A stretch of DNA of 64,000 bases from Promicromonospora umidemergens (GCF_024171995.1 NZ_JAMTCT010000001.1:650827-714826), one strand, 5' to 3'. Positions 7,994 to 17,213 are shown, numbered from the stretch's first letter. Notes: a model not told the origin generated them from the sequence alone. Translations and numbers: made by a program.

Positions 7994-10120
7994 ATGACCG
8001 TCACCCGGTCGCCGTCGCCGACGGACACCCTGCCCCATGCACCCGCCTCCAGGCCCGCTGCCTGGGCGACCGGCGCCGCCACCCTGACGGTGCTCGCGCT
8101 GGCCGTGCTCGTCGTCGGTGCCTGGCACCTGACGCAGGGCACGTCCGGCGTCGGCGCCGGGGACCTGCTCCGCCTGATCACGGGGCAGGCCCCGAGCGAC
8201 TCCGGTGCGGTCCGCGACATCCTCGTCGGCTCACGTCTGCCGCGCCTCGCGGCAGGCGTGGCCGTCGGGTTCGCCCTCGGCGTCGCGGGTGCGCTCTTCC
8301 AGTCGATCGCCCGCAACGCGCTGGCCTCGCCGGACACGCTCGCGGTGACCGCAGGCTCCTACCTGGCGGTCGTGGTCGTGGCCGCCTTCGGGCTGGCCGT
8401 CCCGCTGTGGGCATCGGGCGCCATCGCCTTCGCCGGCGGTATCGCCGCCGCCGCGCTCGTGCTCGGGCTGGCCGGCGGCGGCGGCTCGTCCACCACGCGC
8501 CTGGTGCTCGCCGGCTCCGCCGTCGCGCTGGCGCTCCAGGCCGCGACCTCCGCGCTGCTCATCCTGTTCGAGGCCGAGACCACCGGGCTGTTCGCCTGGG
8601 GCAGCGGCTCACTGAGCCAGCTCGACCTCACCGCGTTCTGGCGGGTGCTCCCCGTCGTCGTGCTCGCCACCACGGGCGGGCTGGTGCTGTCCCGGCGCCT
8701 GGACGTGCTCGGCCTCGGCGACGACACCGCCGGCGCCCTCGGCGTGCCGGTCCGCTCGACCCGCGTGCTCGGTGTGCTGCTGGCCGTGCTGCTCACGGCC
8801 GCCGCGGTCACTCTCGCTGGTCCGATCGGGTTCGTCGGCCTCGCCGCGCCCGTGGTCGCCCGGCTGCTCGCGCGGGTGGTCCCCGCGCTGCACCGGCACG
8901 CGATCCTGCTGCCCGCCGCCGGGCTGCTCGGAGCCTTCGTCGTGCTGCTCGCCGACGTCGTCGTCCGTGCTCTGCTGGGTGCCGAGGACGCGCTGTCGGT
9001 ACCGACGGGCGTCGCGACGACCCTGCTCGGCGCGCTCGTGATGGTCGTGCTCGCACGGCGGTTGCGCGACGCAGGGCCGTCCCGCACACCGCCGGCCGCG
9101 ACGACCGGGCCACGCAGCGGGCGGCGCTTCGTCATCGTGCTGAGCGTGTGCGCGGCCCTCGCCGTCGGCGTGCTGCTGCTCGGCATGCTCGCCGGGTCCA
9201 CCTGGCTCCGCACCGGCGACATCTCACTGTGGCTGCAGGGCCAGGGTCCCGCCGTGGTCCAGTTCGCGCTCGACGAGCGCGCGCCACGCGTGCTCGCCTC
9301 CGTCGTCGCGGGGGCCGCTCTCGCCCTCGCCGGAACGATGGTCCAGGCGACCGCCCGCAACCCGCTCGCCGAACCCGCCATCCTCGGGATCACCGGGGGA
9401 GCCGGCCTCGGCGCGGTGATCGTGGTGACCGCCGTTGCCGGCACCGCCTGGGGCAACGGGATCGCGGCGAGCGACGGCGCGATGCTCGTGGCCGCCGTCT
9501 GCGGTGGCCTGCTGGCCTTCGCGATCGTCTACCTGCTGGCCTGGCGCGGAGGGCTCCACGCCGACCGGCTCGTGCTCGTCGGCATCGGCCTCGGCTACCT
9601 GACCACCGCCCTGACGACCTTCCTGCTGCTGAACTCCGACCCGTGGAACACCCCGCGGATCTACACCTGGCTGTCGGGCACCACGTACGGGCGCAGCTTC
9701 TCCCAGATCCTGCCCGTCGTCGTGGTGCTGGCGCTCGCCGTGCCGCTCGCGGTGCTGGTGCGGCGTGAGCTGGACCTGCTCGCGGTCGACGACGACACGC
9801 CCCGCCTGGTGGGTGTCCGGCTGGAGCACAGCCGGCTGCTGGTGCTCGCCGTGGCGGCGGTGCTGGCGGCGACGAGCGTGACGGCCGTCGGCGTCGTGGG
9901 GTTCGTCGGCCTCGTGGCCCCGCACGCCGCGCGTGCCCTGGTGGGCGGCAGGCATGCGCGGGTGCTGCCGGTGGCGATGCTTCTCGGTGCGGTGCTGCTC
10001 GGACTGGCCGACGTCCTCGGCCGGACCGTCATCGCACCGGCCCAGCTGCCCGCCGGGCTGGCGGTCGCACTGCTCGGCGCGCCCTACTTCGTCTGGCTGC
10101 TCGGGCGCTCGCGGGCGTGA
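7994..10120 (+). CDS. Fused FecCD-type siderophore permease (two permease halves)
   Basis: 708 residues from ATG 7994. The protein is a tandem duplication: half one about residues 30-345 and half two about 365-708, each with ~10 membrane segments. Each half repeats the family motifs (RLPRLAAGVAVGFALGVAGALFQ and RAPRVLASVVAGAALALAGTMVQ; then TLAGPIGFVGLAAP and TAVGVVGFVGLVAP). Most FecCD permeases are separate subunits of ~330 residues that dimerise; fusion as in FhuB makes the dimer from one chain. It completes the ATPase-binding protein-permease operon under the iron box. Confidence 0.93.
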   Translation: MTVTRSPSPTDTLPHAPASRPAAWATGAATLTVLALAVLVVGAWHLTQGTSGVGAGDLLRLITGQAPSDSGAVRDILVGSRLPRLAAGVAVGFALGVAGALFQSIARNALASPDTLAVTAGSYLAVVVVAAFGLAVPLWASGAIAFAGGIAAAALVLGLAGGGGSSTTRLVLAGSAVALALQAATSALLILFEAETTGLFAWGSGSLSQLDLTAFWRVLPVVVLATTGGLVLSRRLDVLGLGDDTAGALGVPVRSTRVLGVLLAVLLTAAAVTLAGPIGFVGLAAPVVARLLARVVPALHRHAILLPAAGLLGAFVVLLADVVVRALLGAEDALSVPTGVATTLLGALVMVVLARRLRDAGPSRTPPAATTGPRSGRRFVIVLSVCAALAVGVLLLGMLAGSTWLRTGDISLWLQGQGPAVVQFALDERAPRVLASVVAGAALALAGTMVQATARNPLAEPAILGITGGAGLGAVIVVTAVAGTAWGNGIAASDGAMLVAAVCGGLLAFAIVYLLAWRGGLHADRLVLVGIGLGYLTTALTTFLLLNSDPWNTPRIYTWLSGTTYGRSFSQILPVVVVLALAVPLAVLVRRELDLLAVDDDTPRLVGVRLEHSRLLVLAVAAVLAATSVTAVGVVGFVGLVAPHAARALVGGRHARVLPVAMLLGAVLLGLADVLGRTVIAPAQLPAGLAVALLGAPYFVWLLGRSRA

Positions 10121-10145
10121 AGCCGGGCCGCGGCGCGCGGGGTCG

Positions 10146-11201
10146 TCAACCGTCGCCGCGTGCCCGCACCATCCGCTCCTCGCGGAGCGCCACCTCCAGC
10201 GCCATGTAGGCCAGCACGTCCAGGAGCAGCCCGAACGCCGCCGTCCACTGCACCGCGCGGAACACCAGGAGCTGGGTGAACAGCAAGCTGATCAGCACCG
10301 CGCGGCGCACCCAGACGGCGCCGCGCAGGTGGTCCCGCCGCCAGACGGCGACGCCGACCGCCAGCAGCGTGACGGACGCCCCGACGGCCACGAGGATCGC
10401 GACCCCGGTCCATCCCGGCAGCCCGGGTACCAGACCGCGCGCGACCCGGACGCCCACGAGCGCCTGTGCCGCACCGACGAGCAGGAGCGCGCCGACCACC
10501 AGCCACGCCGCCCACGCCCGGTCCACGAGTGCGTCGAGCCACCGGACCACGCGGTGGACGCCGCCGCGCACCGGGTCCGGCACGTCCGTGTCGTCGTCGG
10601 GCACGGCGTCGATCAGCTCGGCGACCAGGTCCGCGCCGGGCTCGCCGGCGCCCCTGGCGGCGAGCGTCCGCGCCTCCTGCCGGGCCGCCGGGGTGAGACC
10701 GCCGGCCAGGCCGGCCGTGAGCCGGTCGACGGCCACGGCAAGATACTCGGCCGGGTGGTGCGCCCTGCGCCCGTGCAGCCCCTCGATGACCAGGACGAGC
10801 AGCACCGTTACCAAGTAGATGATCGCGGCGGTGGGCGCATAGAAGTAGTCGTTGTCGGACGTGACGAACTTGCCGACCTCGTCGATGAACAACCCGAAGC
10901 CGACGCCGCCGAGCACCGCGCCGAGCGACCGCGGCGCCGGGCCCACGTACGACAGCAGCAGCATGATCGCCAGCGCCATGAGGAGGCCGCCCCACAGGAC
11001 GTGGGCGACATGCAGCCCGCCTCCGCCGAGCTGCGGATACCCCGTCGCGGCCAGGGCGGCCCGCGTGGTGAGCACCGTCACGACGCTCGCCACGAGGAAG
11101 GTCACCAGGTGCCGCACCGCCGCCGTGTCGCGCGGCGCCCCGAGCCGCAGGAGATGGCCTCGGCCGGCGAGGCCGCCTGGTCCGGTCGTCCGTTCGTTCA
11201 T
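10146..11201 (-). CDS. Integral membrane protein, unknown function
   Basis: 351 residues from ATG 11201, preceded by AAGGGAGA. About seven to eight hydrophobic helices are visible: four in the first 130 residues, a cytosolic or external acidic stretch around residues 150-215 (EPGADLVAELIDAVPDDDTDVPDP), then four more. The motif GVGFGLFIDEVGKFVTSDNDYFYAPTAAIIY recurs in actinobacterial membrane proteins of unknown role. It is convergent with the siderophore operon, and no functional partner is apparent. An upstream start at 11270 lacks support. Confidence 0.75.
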   Translation of the reverse strand: MNERTTGPGGLAGRGHLLRLGAPRDTAAVRHLVTFLVASVVTVLTTRAALAATGYPQLGGGGLHVAHVLWGGLLMALAIMLLLSYVGPAPRSLGAVLGGVGFGLFIDEVGKFVTSDNDYFYAPTAAIIYLVTVLLVLVIEGLHGRRAHHPAEYLAVAVDRLTAGLAGGLTPAARQEARTLAARGAGEPGADLVAELIDAVPDDDTDVPDPVRGGVHRVVRWLDALVDRAWAAWLVVGALLLVGAAQALVGVRVARGLVPGLPGWTGVAILVAVGASVTLLAVGVAVWRRDHLRGAVWVRRAVLISLLFTQLLVFRAVQWTAAFGLLLDVLAYMALEVALREERMVRARGDG

Positions 11202-11344
11202 CACGCCGTCTCCCTTCGTACCGCCCCACGCCGCCGCTTCCGCTGAGGTCTCCAGTCTGTCCCGGCACACCCGCGCCGGCGAACCATCATGACCACGAAC
11301 CGCGCGTTCGGGTGAAGCGGCCCGGGCGTCCCGGAGAGCCAGGC

Positions 11345-12217
11345 TCAGGACACGGCGGTGCCGGCTGTGGTGATGTCGGTCGTCATCGCGAGGTCGCGCG
11401 ACGCTTCGACGTCGTCCGCCAGGGCCTTGAGGCGGCCGGCCGCCAGCGACAGGGAGTCCGAGCCGAGGAGCTGATGCAGCGGGGCCTCGCCGGCGGTCGC
11501 GACGGTGATGATGGCCGCGGCGGCCTTGGCGGGGTCGCCGAGCTGCGTCCCCGGCATCGCCAGGTGCTGCTCGACCATCTCCCGGACGGCCGGGTAGGCG
11601 TCGCTGGTGGACCGCGGCATGCCGAGCGAGACCGGGCGCAGGAAGTCGGTGCGCAGGTATCCGGGTTCGACCGTGTTCACCCTGATGCCGTGGTCCGCGA
11701 CCTCGGCGGCCAGCGAGTCGGAGAGCGCCTCGAGCGCGAACTTTCCGGCGCTGTAAAGACTCCAGCCCGGGAAGGAGAGCAGCCCGAGGACGGAGGACAC
11801 GTTGACGATGTGGCCGCTGCGGCGCTCGCGGAAGCCCGGCAGGACCGCGCGCAGCACGTTCCAGACGCCGAAGACCTGCACGTCGAACATCGCACGAGCG
11901 TCGGCGTCGGAGACTTCCTCCACGGCGGCGAGATAGCCGTAGCCCGCGTTGTTCACGACCACGTCGAGGTGGCCGAACCGCTGCTCGGTGGCGGCGATCG
12001 CCTGCGTGACCTGCGCCTGGTCGGCGAGGTCTACCGAGAGGGGCAGCAGGCGGGACGTGTCTGTCACGCCGAGCGCCGCGACCAGCCGCTCTGTCGAGCG
12101 GGTGGTGGCCGCGACGTCGTCGCCCCGTTCGAGCAGCTGCCGGACGAGCTCGAGGCCGAGGCCCCGTGAGGCACCGGTGACGAACCAGGTGGCGGGACGG
12201 TCTGTGGGGTAGGCCAT
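11345..12217 (-). CDS. Short-chain dehydrogenase/reductase
   Basis: 290 residues from ATG 12217 (AAGGAG 9 bases upstream). A classical SDR: TGASRGLGLELV cofactor loop, NNAGYGY, catalytic Ser in NVSSVLG and the YSAGKFALE active-site Tyr/Lys. It belongs to the NADP-preferring group of uncharacterised oxidoreductases common beside helix-turn-helix regulators. It is transcribed divergently from an MmyB-type regulator, a frequent pairing in Actinobacteria that suggests the regulator controls it, perhaps in response to a small lipid-like ligand. Confidence 0.9.
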   Translation of the reverse strand: MAYPTDRPATWFVTGASRGLGLELVRQLLERGDDVAATTRSTERLVAALGVTDTSRLLPLSVDLADQAQVTQAIAATEQRFGHLDVVVNNAGYGYLAAVEEVSDADARAMFDVQVFGVWNVLRAVLPGFRERRSGHIVNVSSVLGLLSFPGWSLYSAGKFALEALSDSLAAEVADHGIRVNTVEPGYLRTDFLRPVSLGMPRSTSDAYPAVREMVEQHLAMPGTQLGDPAKAAAAIITVATAGEAPLHQLLGSDSLSLAAGRLKALADDVEASRDLAMTTDITTAGTAVS

Positions 12218-12260
12218 GGTGGTGTGCTCCTTGGGAGGTGGACGTCTTGGGAGGTGGGCA

Positions 12261-12277
12261 TCGGCACGTCGTGCCGA
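12261..12277. promoter_or_regulatory. 17-bp palindrome in SDR/MmyB divergent region
   Basis: Arms TCGGCACG and CGTGCCGA flank a single T, a perfect 8-bp inverted repeat between the divergent SDR and regulator genes. Two direct copies of CTTGGGAGGTGG (12230-12241, 12246-12257) lie next to it. It is a good candidate operator for the divergent MmyB-type regulator, by position and symmetry only. Confidence 0.55.
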
Positions 12278-12413
12278 CCCCTCAACCCTCCATTCGGACG
12301 CGGCGCCCGAGTGCTCCATAACCCGTCGCGTGCGTCCTGGGCGCGCGAGGACCAGGACGCGGAGGCCTACCCACGGGGCACCGTCACGTCGAGCGGGCGC
12401 CCAGAATGGAGGC

Positions 12414-13289
12414 ATGACCGAGAAGAACGCCGAGCTCGCGGACTTCCTGCGCAGGGCGCGCAGCCAGTGCGACGCCACCCGCGCGGGTCTGCCGGCCGAC
12501 GGCAGGGTGCGCCGGGTGCCCGGGCTGCGCAGGGAGGAGGTCGCGTTCCTCGCGGGGGTGTCGACCGACTACTACGCGCGCCTCGAGCAGGGCAGGCGCA
12601 TCGTCCCGTCCCCGTCGGTGGTGGACGCCGTCGGCCGGGCGCTGGGGCTGGACGAGGCGGGGCGGGCCCACCTCGCGGACCTGCTCGGCCTGAGCTCTAC
12701 GAGCCCGCGGCCCCGCACGCGTCCGGTCCAGCGGGTCCGTCCGGGGCTCTACCAGCTGCTCGCTGCCCTAGCGGACGTGCCGGTGCTCGTGCTCGGTCGT
12801 CGCGCCGACGTGCTCGCGCAGAACCGCCTGGGCAGGGCGCTGTTCACCGACTTCGAGCGGTTCCCGGCGGCGCACCGCAACTACGCGCGCTGGATGCTCC
12901 TCGACGACGACGCGCGCACCCTGTTCGTCGACTGGGAGGAGCAGGCGCGCGTCGCCGTGCAGAGCCTGCGGCTGGAGGCGGGCAACGATCCCGCCGATCG
13001 GGCCACCGCCGAGCTGATCGCCGAGCTCCGTGGGTCCAGCCCCGACTTCGGCCGCTGGTGGGACGAGCACCGGGTCAACCAGCGCACGCACGGCTCGAAG
13101 CGGCTGCGCCACCGGGTGGTCGGTGACCTCACGGTCGAGTACGAGACGCTCGCGCTGCCCGGCGACGCCCACACCACGCTGTACGCCTACTCGGCCGAGC
13201 CGGGATCGCCGTCGCAGCGGGCGCTGAGCCTCCTGGCGAGCTGGTCGCTGGCTGATCCCGTCAGCGCACCACGGCCGCGATCGCACTGA
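12414..13289 (+). CDS. XRE-family regulator with MmyB-like ligand-binding domain
   Basis: 291 residues from ATG 12414 with GGAGG just upstream. The N-terminal Cro/C1 helix-turn-helix (GLRREEVAFLAGVSTDYYARLEQGR, about residues 40-65) is followed by the MmyB-like PAS-type domain (VLGRRADVLAQNRLGRALFTDF, then FVDWEEQARVAVQSLRLEAG and ELRGSSPDFGRWWDEHRV). Family members bind fatty-acid-like ligands and control an adjacent divergent oxidoreductase. It is divergent from an SDR and overlaps the convergent Rid gene by 29 bp. Confidence 0.93.
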   Translation: MTEKNAELADFLRRARSQCDATRAGLPADGRVRRVPGLRREEVAFLAGVSTDYYARLEQGRRIVPSPSVVDAVGRALGLDEAGRAHLADLLGLSSTSPRPRTRPVQRVRPGLYQLLAALADVPVLVLGRRADVLAQNRLGRALFTDFERFPAAHRNYARWMLLDDDARTLFVDWEEQARVAVQSLRLEAGNDPADRATAELIAELRGSSPDFGRWWDEHRVNQRTHGSKRLRHRVVGDLTVEYETLALPGDAHTTLYAYSAEPGSPSQRALSLLASWSLADPVSAPRPRSH

Positions 13290-13662
13290 CCTCGATGAGC
13301 GCGCCGGGCACGCCCAGCCCGGCGACGCGTGCCCCGAGGACCAGCGGTGGTTCGTCGGACGCGAGCAACGGCGCGATCGCCCCGTACGCGGCGGCGAGGT
13401 CGACGCCGTCGACGAAGAGCACGGTCCACTGCACGACGTCGGCGAAGGTGGCGCCGGCCGCGGCCAGCGCGGTCCCCGCGTTCTCCAGGGCACGCGTCGA
13501 CTGGGCGGCGACGTCCTGTGCACCGACGAGCGAGCCGTCCGCGTCGACGGCGTTCTGGCCGCCCACGTAGATGGTGGTCGCGCCGGGCGGTACCACCGCG
13601 ACGTGGCTGAAGGCTGGGCTCGAGACGAGTCCCTCGGGGCGAAGACGCTGTATCGATGCCAT
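13261..13662 (-). CDS. Rid (YjgF/YER057c/UK114) family protein
   Basis: 133 residues, full length. The family core is visible: YVGGQNAVDADGSLVG, QSTRALENAGTALAAAGATFADVVQWTVLFVDG and the C-terminal GALIEVSAIAAVV strand. RidA proper hydrolyses reactive enamines and imines. I do not see the catalytic Arg at its usual place shortly before the final strand, so this is more likely one of the divergent Rid subfamilies. The ATG lies 6 bases after a CAGCAT -10 in a RecA_NDp-like promoter with no ribosome site, indicating a leaderless message. Confidence 0.85.
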   Translation of the reverse strand: MASIQRLRPEGLVSSPAFSHVAVVPPGATTIYVGGQNAVDADGSLVGAQDVAAQSTRALENAGTALAAAGATFADVVQWTVLFVDGVDLAAAYGAIAPLLASDEPPLVLGARVAGLGVPGALIEVSAIAAVVR

Positions 13663-13668
13663 GCCCAG

Positions 13669-13690
13669 ATGCTGCCACGAGCCACTGACA
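13669..13690 (-). promoter_or_regulatory. RecA_NDp/PafBC-like promoter of the Rid gene
   Basis: Minus strand TGTCAGTG, 8 bases, then CAGCAT; consensus TTGTCRGTG-N8-TAN3T with one change in the -10. It shares TGTCAGTGGCT and the following GGCAG with the promoter at 27910-27931. Confidence 0.6.
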
Positions 13691-13766
13691 GTGATGATGT
13701 TCGGGTGGTTGCCGGGGTCGTGGCCCTGCCACTGACTGACGTCCTGCTGGACTGTCTTCGGCGTGA

Positions 13767-15500
13767 TCAGTCGAACAGGCGCCGGAACACGTTCGTGTCG
13801 GCGAGGTCGACGAGCTCGTCCCCGCGCCCCGACATGATCGTGCGGATCGCGTACAGCGTGAAGCCCCGCACCTGCTCGGCCGAGATCGCCGGCGGGATCG
13901 ACAGCTCCTGCTGGGCCGTGACGACGTCGACCAGTGCCGGGCCGTCGTGGGCGAAGGCCGTGCGCAGGGCGCCCTCGAGGTCATCGGGCTGCTCGACCCG
14001 CTGACCGTGGATGCCCATGGCGTTCGCGACGTCAGCGAAGTTCGGGTTGTCGAGCTGCGTACCGAAGTTCACGAAGCCGGCGGCCTTCATCTCCACCTCG
14101 ACGAAGTTCAGCGAGGAGTTGTTGAACACCACGATCTTCACCGGCAGCTTGTTCTGCCGGACGGTCAGCAGCTCGCCGAAGAGCATCCCGAGCCCGCCGT
14201 CGCCCGACAGGGCGATCACCTGCCGCTCGGGGAACGCGGACTGGGCGCCGATGGCGTGCGGCACGGCGTTCGCCATGGTCCCGTGGCTGAACGAGCCGAT
14301 GAGGCGGCGCGCGCCGTTCATCGTCAGGTAGCGGGACGCCCAGACCACCGGTGAGCCGACGTCCGGGATGAACACCGCGTCCTCGCTGGCCAGCTCGCTC
14401 ACCAGCCGCGCGAGGTACTGCGGATGGATCGGCCGGCGGTTGCGGTCGTTGTCGGCGAGCTCGTCGAGGTCCTTGCGTGCCTTCGCGTAGTGCTTGAGCG
14501 AGGAGTCGAGGTGCTTGCGGTTGGTGCGGTCGTCGAGCAGGGGGAGCAGGGCGTCGACGGTGTCGCCGACGTCGCCCACCAGCCCGAGGTCGATCGGGGT
14601 GCGCCGCCCGAGCTGCTCACCCCTGAGGTCGACCTGCACGATCTTCGCCTTCGACGGGTAGAACTGCTGGTAGGGGAAGTCGGTGCCGAGCATCAGCAGC
14701 GCGTCGCAGGCCTCCATGGCGCGGTAGCCCGAGGTGAAGCCCAGCAGCCCCGTCATGCCGACGTCGTAGGGGTTGTCGTACTCGAGGAAGTCCTTGCCCC
14801 GCAGTGCGTGCACGACGGGCGCCTTGAGCTTCTCGGCGATCTCGAGCACCTGCCGGTGGGACCCCTCGGTGCCGGCGCCGCCGAGGATCGTCACCTTCTT
14901 CGCCGCGTTCAGGATCTCGGCCGCCTGCCCGAGCTCGCGGTCGCCCGGTCGCACGATGCTCTGCGAAGCCCGGATCGGCGCCGACTTCTTGCGGCCCGCG
15001 CTCTCGGCGAGGAAGACCTCGCCCGGGATGACGACGACGGCGACGCCGCGCTTCTCCACCGCTGTGCGCATGGCGATCTCGAGCACGCGGGGCAGCTGCT
15101 CCGGGACGCTCACCAGCTCCGTGTAGACGCTGCACTCCCGGAAGAGGTCCTGCGGGTGCGTCTCCTGGAAGTAGTTGCTGCCGATCTCGGCCGCCGGGAT
15201 CTGCGCCGCGATCGCGAGCACCGGCACCCGGCTCCGGTTGGCGTCGAAGAGCCCGTTGATCAGGTGCAGGTTGCCCGGACCGCAGCTGCCCGCGCAGACC
15301 GTGAGCTCACCGGTCAGAGCGGCCTCGGCCGCTGCGGCGAACGCCGCCGACTCCTCGTGCCGCACCTGCTCCCAGGTGACCCCTGCGCTGGTGCGGATGG
15401 CATCGGTGAACCCGTTCAGGGAGTCGCCCGGCAGGCCGTAGACCCGCTCGACCCCCGCGTCCTTGATGATGTCCACGACGGTCTCGGCGACATTCGTCAT
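13767..15500 (-). CDS. poxB: Pyruvate dehydrogenase (quinone) / pyruvate oxidase
   Basis: 577 residues from ATG 15500. A ThDP enzyme: N-terminal pyrimidine domain (IIKDAGVERVYGLPGDSLNGF, catalytic Glu in RHEESAAFAAAAEA), central FAD domain, C-terminal ThDP domain with GDGGLGMLFGELLT...NN. Length and the EIGSNYFQETHPQDLFRECS segment match PoxB, which decarboxylates pyruvate to acetate and passes electrons to menaquinone at the membrane. Monocistronic by appearance. Three direct CGGTCAG-like repeats (15519-15541, plus strand) lie 18-41 bp upstream of the start and may bind a regulator. Confidence 0.92.
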   Translation of the reverse strand: MTNVAETVVDIIKDAGVERVYGLPGDSLNGFTDAIRTSAGVTWEQVRHEESAAFAAAAEAALTGELTVCAGSCGPGNLHLINGLFDANRSRVPVLAIAAQIPAAEIGSNYFQETHPQDLFRECSVYTELVSVPEQLPRVLEIAMRTAVEKRGVAVVVIPGEVFLAESAGRKKSAPIRASQSIVRPGDRELGQAAEILNAAKKVTILGGAGTEGSHRQVLEIAEKLKAPVVHALRGKDFLEYDNPYDVGMTGLLGFTSGYRAMEACDALLMLGTDFPYQQFYPSKAKIVQVDLRGEQLGRRTPIDLGLVGDVGDTVDALLPLLDDRTNRKHLDSSLKHYAKARKDLDELADNDRNRRPIHPQYLARLVSELASEDAVFIPDVGSPVVWASRYLTMNGARRLIGSFSHGTMANAVPHAIGAQSAFPERQVIALSGDGGLGMLFGELLTVRQNKLPVKIVVFNNSSLNFVEVEMKAAGFVNFGTQLDNPNFADVANAMGIHGQRVEQPDDLEGALRTAFAHDGPALVDVVTAQQELSIPPAISAEQVRGFTLYAIRTIMSGRGDELVDLADTNVFRRLFD

Positions 15501-15641
15501 CTGCTTGCACCTTCGCTCGTCAGCGGTCAGTTCTCGGTCAGAGAGCCTCTCGAACCTAGACCGGGCCGCATGCCGTCGCAATGCCAGGTGCCTGGGCCAC
15601 GGCCGGGGGTCACGCACCAGGGCACCGCGGTGCCGACGGGG

Positions 15642-16388
15642 CTACGAACCGTAGGCCTCGGCGAAGTCGGCGACCTTGTGCGCGTAGGACACCGACTCGT
15701 TGTAGGTGCCCAGAGCCGTCGCCCAGCCGTCGTCGGTGGTGACGTCGTCACCGCTGTCGCAGAGGTAGAGCGCTGCCGTCAGGGCCGCGTCGTCGATCTG
15801 GTTCGGATTCGCCTCGCCGTCGAGATTCCCGTCCTCGGCGTAGTCCTCCCAGGTGGTCGGGATGAACTGCATGGGGCCGACGGCGCGGTCGAACTTCTTG
15901 TCGCCGTCGAGCTCGCCCCGGTCGGTGTCGAGGATCTCCTTGACGCCCTCCCTGCCGTCCAGCGGAATGCCGATGATGGACGGGCGCACGGTGCCGTCGG
16001 TGGCCGCCCGCGCCCCGCCGTAGCTGCCGTGGATCGTCTCGACGGCGCCGATCCCCGCCAGCGTGTTCCACCCGACGCCGCACTCGGGCTCGGTCTGTGC
16101 CAGCCAGAGGGACGCGCCGGCGTACGCGGCCAGGGCCCGCTCGGGGATCTCCGTGCGCTCGGAGACGTCCTGGAGCCAGTCGGAGTGGGCGAGCTCGGCG
16201 AGGGGGACAGGGTCGGCGCCCGCGTCGGGCTCCGCGGCGGACTCGGGCACCAGCTGGAGCGGCGCGGGCGGAAACTCGAGCATCGGAGGGCTCTCGCTCT
16301 GGCTCGGGCTCGGTGCTGGGCCCATGCTGCAGCCGCCCACGAGCAGGGCGGTCGCGACGGTGATGATCCCGGTTCGTGGTGTTCTCAC
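15642..16388 (-). CDS. Lytic transglycosylase-like lipoprotein
   Basis: About 248 residues from GTG 16388, chosen because it begins a short lipoprotein signal (TGIITVATALLVGGC). The domain resembles the SLT_2/MltB-type lytic transglycosylases of Actinobacteria: IPERALAAYAGASLWL, GWNTLAGIGAVETIHGSYGG with the candidate catalytic Glu in AVET, and RAVGPMQFIPTTWEDYAEDGNLDGEANP. Such proteins cleave murein glycan strands outside the cell. A TAATGT -10-like element ends 7 bases before the GTG, compatible with a leaderless transcript; longer in-frame starts upstream would cross the GC-rich repeat tract. Confidence 0.85.
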   Translation of the reverse strand: MRTPRTGIITVATALLVGGCSMGPAPSPSQSESPPMLEFPPAPLQLVPESAAEPDAGADPVPLAELAHSDWLQDVSERTEIPERALAAYAGASLWLAQTEPECGVGWNTLAGIGAVETIHGSYGGARAATDGTVRPSIIGIPLDGREGVKEILDTDRGELDGDKKFDRAVGPMQFIPTTWEDYAEDGNLDGEANPNQIDDAALTAALYLCDSGDDVTTDDGWATALGTYNESVSYAHKVADFAEAYGS

Positions 16389-16480
16389 GGTGCAGACATT
16401 ACGGCCGATCCGAGCCCTGATCGTCCATCCCGACAAGACCTCCCGCACATGTGCGCATCGCGTTCTTCCTCCCGGCCGCG

Positions 16481-16520
16481 CCGTCGGGCGCCGTCGGGCG
16501 CAGTCGGGCGCCGTCGGGCG
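16481..16520. repeat. Four-copy 10-bp direct repeat
   Basis: CCGTCGGGCG occurs four times head to tail with no spacers (one copy has CAGTCGGGCG). It lies between the transglycosylase start and the end of the FadR gene. The third 10-bp-period tract in this window. Confidence 0.8.
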
Positions 16521-16541
16521 GCCGCACCCGGACGGCACCGC

Positions 16542-17213
16542 CTAGCTCGCGCGCTCCAGCCACTCCAGCACGCCGGAGATGTGCACCAGCGTGCGCGCCG
16601 CCGCGAGCTCCGCGTCGTGGGCCTCGATCGCCTCGATGATCCGGACGTGCTCGTCGATGGTCGTCGTGACGGCGTCCGTGTCGGTGAGCCCGCGCCAGAT
16701 CCGCGCCCGTTCCGTCGGCATGGAGACCGTGTCCACCATGGAGGCCAGGACGGTGTTGCCGGTGCTCGCCGCGATCGCCGAATGGAAGGCGAGGTCGTGG
16801 CGGACGAGCTCGGTGACGTCGGTGGACGCCCCGGTCGCCCGCACGGAGGCGCGCAGGCCGTCGATCTGCTCCGGCGTCATCGTCCGCGCGGCGATGGCCG
16901 CGGCGGCGGGCTCGAGGATGCGGCGCACCTGGAGGAACTCCAGCACGCCCGAGTCGCGGCGGAACTCCAGCAGAAAGCTGAGGGACTCCAGCAGGCTGCC
17001 GGTACTCATGCTCGACACGTACGTGCCGTTGCCCTGCCGGACGTCGAGGATCCCGACCATGCTGAGCGCGCGCACCGCCTCCCGCAGCGAGTTCCGCGAC
17101 ACGCCGATGAGCGCCGCGAGATCAGCCTCCCGCGGCAGCCGGTCTCCCGGCCCGAGCTCGCCCGACGTGATCATCGCCTTGATCTGAGTGATGGCATCGT
17201 CCGTGAGCGCCAT
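16542..17213 (-). CDS. GntR/FadR-family transcriptional regulator
   Basis: 223 residues. The winged helix is clear (LGPGDRLPREADLAALIGVSRNSLREAVRALSMVGILDVRQGNGTYV), followed by an all-helical FCD domain with the metal-type ligands D/H (VRHDLAFHSAIAASTGN and later EHVRIIEAI). FCD regulators bind organic acids or sugar acids. It is divergent from the ROK regulator of the fucoside locus. Its promoter carries a 13-bp box identical to one in the esterase/transporter intergenic region, so it probably regulates both itself and that locus. Confidence 0.92.
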   Translation of the reverse strand: MALTDDAITQIKAMITSGELGPGDRLPREADLAALIGVSRNSLREAVRALSMVGILDVRQGNGTYVSSMSTGSLLESLSFLLEFRRDSGVLEFLQVRRILEPAAAAIAARTMTPEQIDGLRASVRATGASTDVTELVRHDLAFHSAIAASTGNTVLASMVDTVSMPTERARIWRGLTDTDAVTTTIDEHVRIIEAIEAHDAELAAARTLVHISGVLEWLERAS

